DNA from: CAWCBG01 sp963793845
GTDB taxonomy: Bacteria > Acidobacteriota > Terriglobia > Terriglobales > Acidobacteriaceae
Assembly (NCBI GenBank): GCA_963793845.1
Contig: CAWCBG010000014.1
Location: forward strand, 372,001 to 436,000
Length of the DNA: 64,000 bases
Direction of reading: 5' to 3'
Under the pieces are notes generated by a model. It saw only the letters and a program-made list of their open reading frames with translations. It did not search any database and had not been told where the DNA came from. Both the position numbers and the translations under genes were made by a program. Positions 63,667 through 64,000 of the stretch are shown in pieces (the first letter of the stretch is position 1; each line of letters starts with the position of its first letter).

Positions 63667-64000
63667 GCCGCCGACTGTTCTGGAAGATCTTTCTGCCCTT
63701 CTGGTTCGCGCAGGCCCTGCTGCTGGGCGCGCTCTACATGCGCCTGCATTACCGGCTGCATTCCGAGCGTCCCTGGTGGATTCAGCCCGAGCGACAGGTC
63801 ATGCCGGCATTGGCTCAACACGCCGTCGAAGCCTATGAACAGGGCCAGCAGCCTGCTTTACGCAATCAGCTCGACGAGTTTTCGCTCAAGAATCGCTCCG
63901 AGTTCTGGCTGCTCGATAGCGCCGGCAGTGAGCTGAGCGGACGCCCCATCCCACCACGCGTCCTGGAGCACGCAGTGGAGGCATCGAAGAGTGAGGGGAC
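63663..64000 (+). CDS. Sensor histidine kinase, N-terminal part (cut by window end)
   Basis: 112 residues are visible. A hydrophobic helix (FWKIFLPFWFAQALLLGALY) is followed by a periplasmic sensing region; the kinase domains lie beyond the window. The ATG at 63663 overlaps the stop of the response regulator, as in CpxRA/BaeRS-type operons. A periplasmic domain so placed would sense envelope stress or drugs. Confidence 0.85.
   Translation, partial: MSRRLFWKIFLPFWFAQALLLGALYMRLHYRLHSERPWWIQPERQVMPALAQHAVEAYEQGQQPALRNQLDEFSLKNRSEFWLLDSAGSELSGRPIPPRVLEHAVEASKSEG

Overview
The window looks like chromosomal DNA from a free-living, Gram-negative, GC-rich bacterium, most probably an acidobacterium (Terriglobia-like). 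That assignment is an inference. It rests on an Oar-type TonB-dependent receptor with an N-terminal carboxypeptidase-regulatory-like domain, a PEP-CTERM protein, large secreted proteins of unknown function, tandem RND permeases, a YfhO-type membrane protein and many short dispersed repeats between genes. No rRNA, tRNA or CRISPR array was recognised.

Layout. 1-9.5 kb: end of an MFS transporter, DinB, a large secreted hydrolase, a STAS protein, then a redox/detoxification run (remnant of an FAD oxidase, SDR, redoxin, alpha/beta hydrolase, zinc alcohol dehydrogenase, quinone-oxidoreductase-like enzyme). 9.5-14 kb: a frameshifted TonB-dependent receptor and a decayed GH3 glucosidase fragment, bracketed by a 170-bp direct repeat that contains all or part of an excisionase-like HTH gene. 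14.5-18 kb: malic enzyme, isoprenylcysteine-methyltransferase-like protein, polyphosphate glucokinase-like kinase. 17.8-24.8 kb: two frameshifted secreted proteins, a PEP-CTERM protein with a structured leader, and a GT-C membrane glycosyltransferase. 24.8-30.7 kb: repeat-rich, with an orphan XRE antitoxin, a phosphofructokinase with PPi-type signatures and a GT-C/GT2 glycosyltransferase fusion. 30.7-42 kb: nuoB, Rieske ferredoxin, sixA, ppx, MFS exporter, recN, ABC-2 exporter, a flavoprotein and a response-regulator/PP2C phosphatase. 42.6-49.1 kb: a cyclic beta-1,2-glucan-synthase-like protein without its phosphorylase domain, next to an NdvA-like ABC exporter. 49.4-55 kb: DUF2911 protein, YfhO and a three-gene accessory cluster. 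55.2-64 kb: an MdtABC-like RND efflux operon divergent from a two-component system.

Two themes stand out. First, six long genes are each split by what looks like one base gained or lost, with the downstream frame intact. One of them is recN, so uncorrected assembly indels are a likely cause. Second, several repeat families occupy almost every long gap, and one palindromic family also appears inside recN in frame. The best candidate for an unusual system is the glucan synthase/exporter locus at 41.3-49.1 kb.
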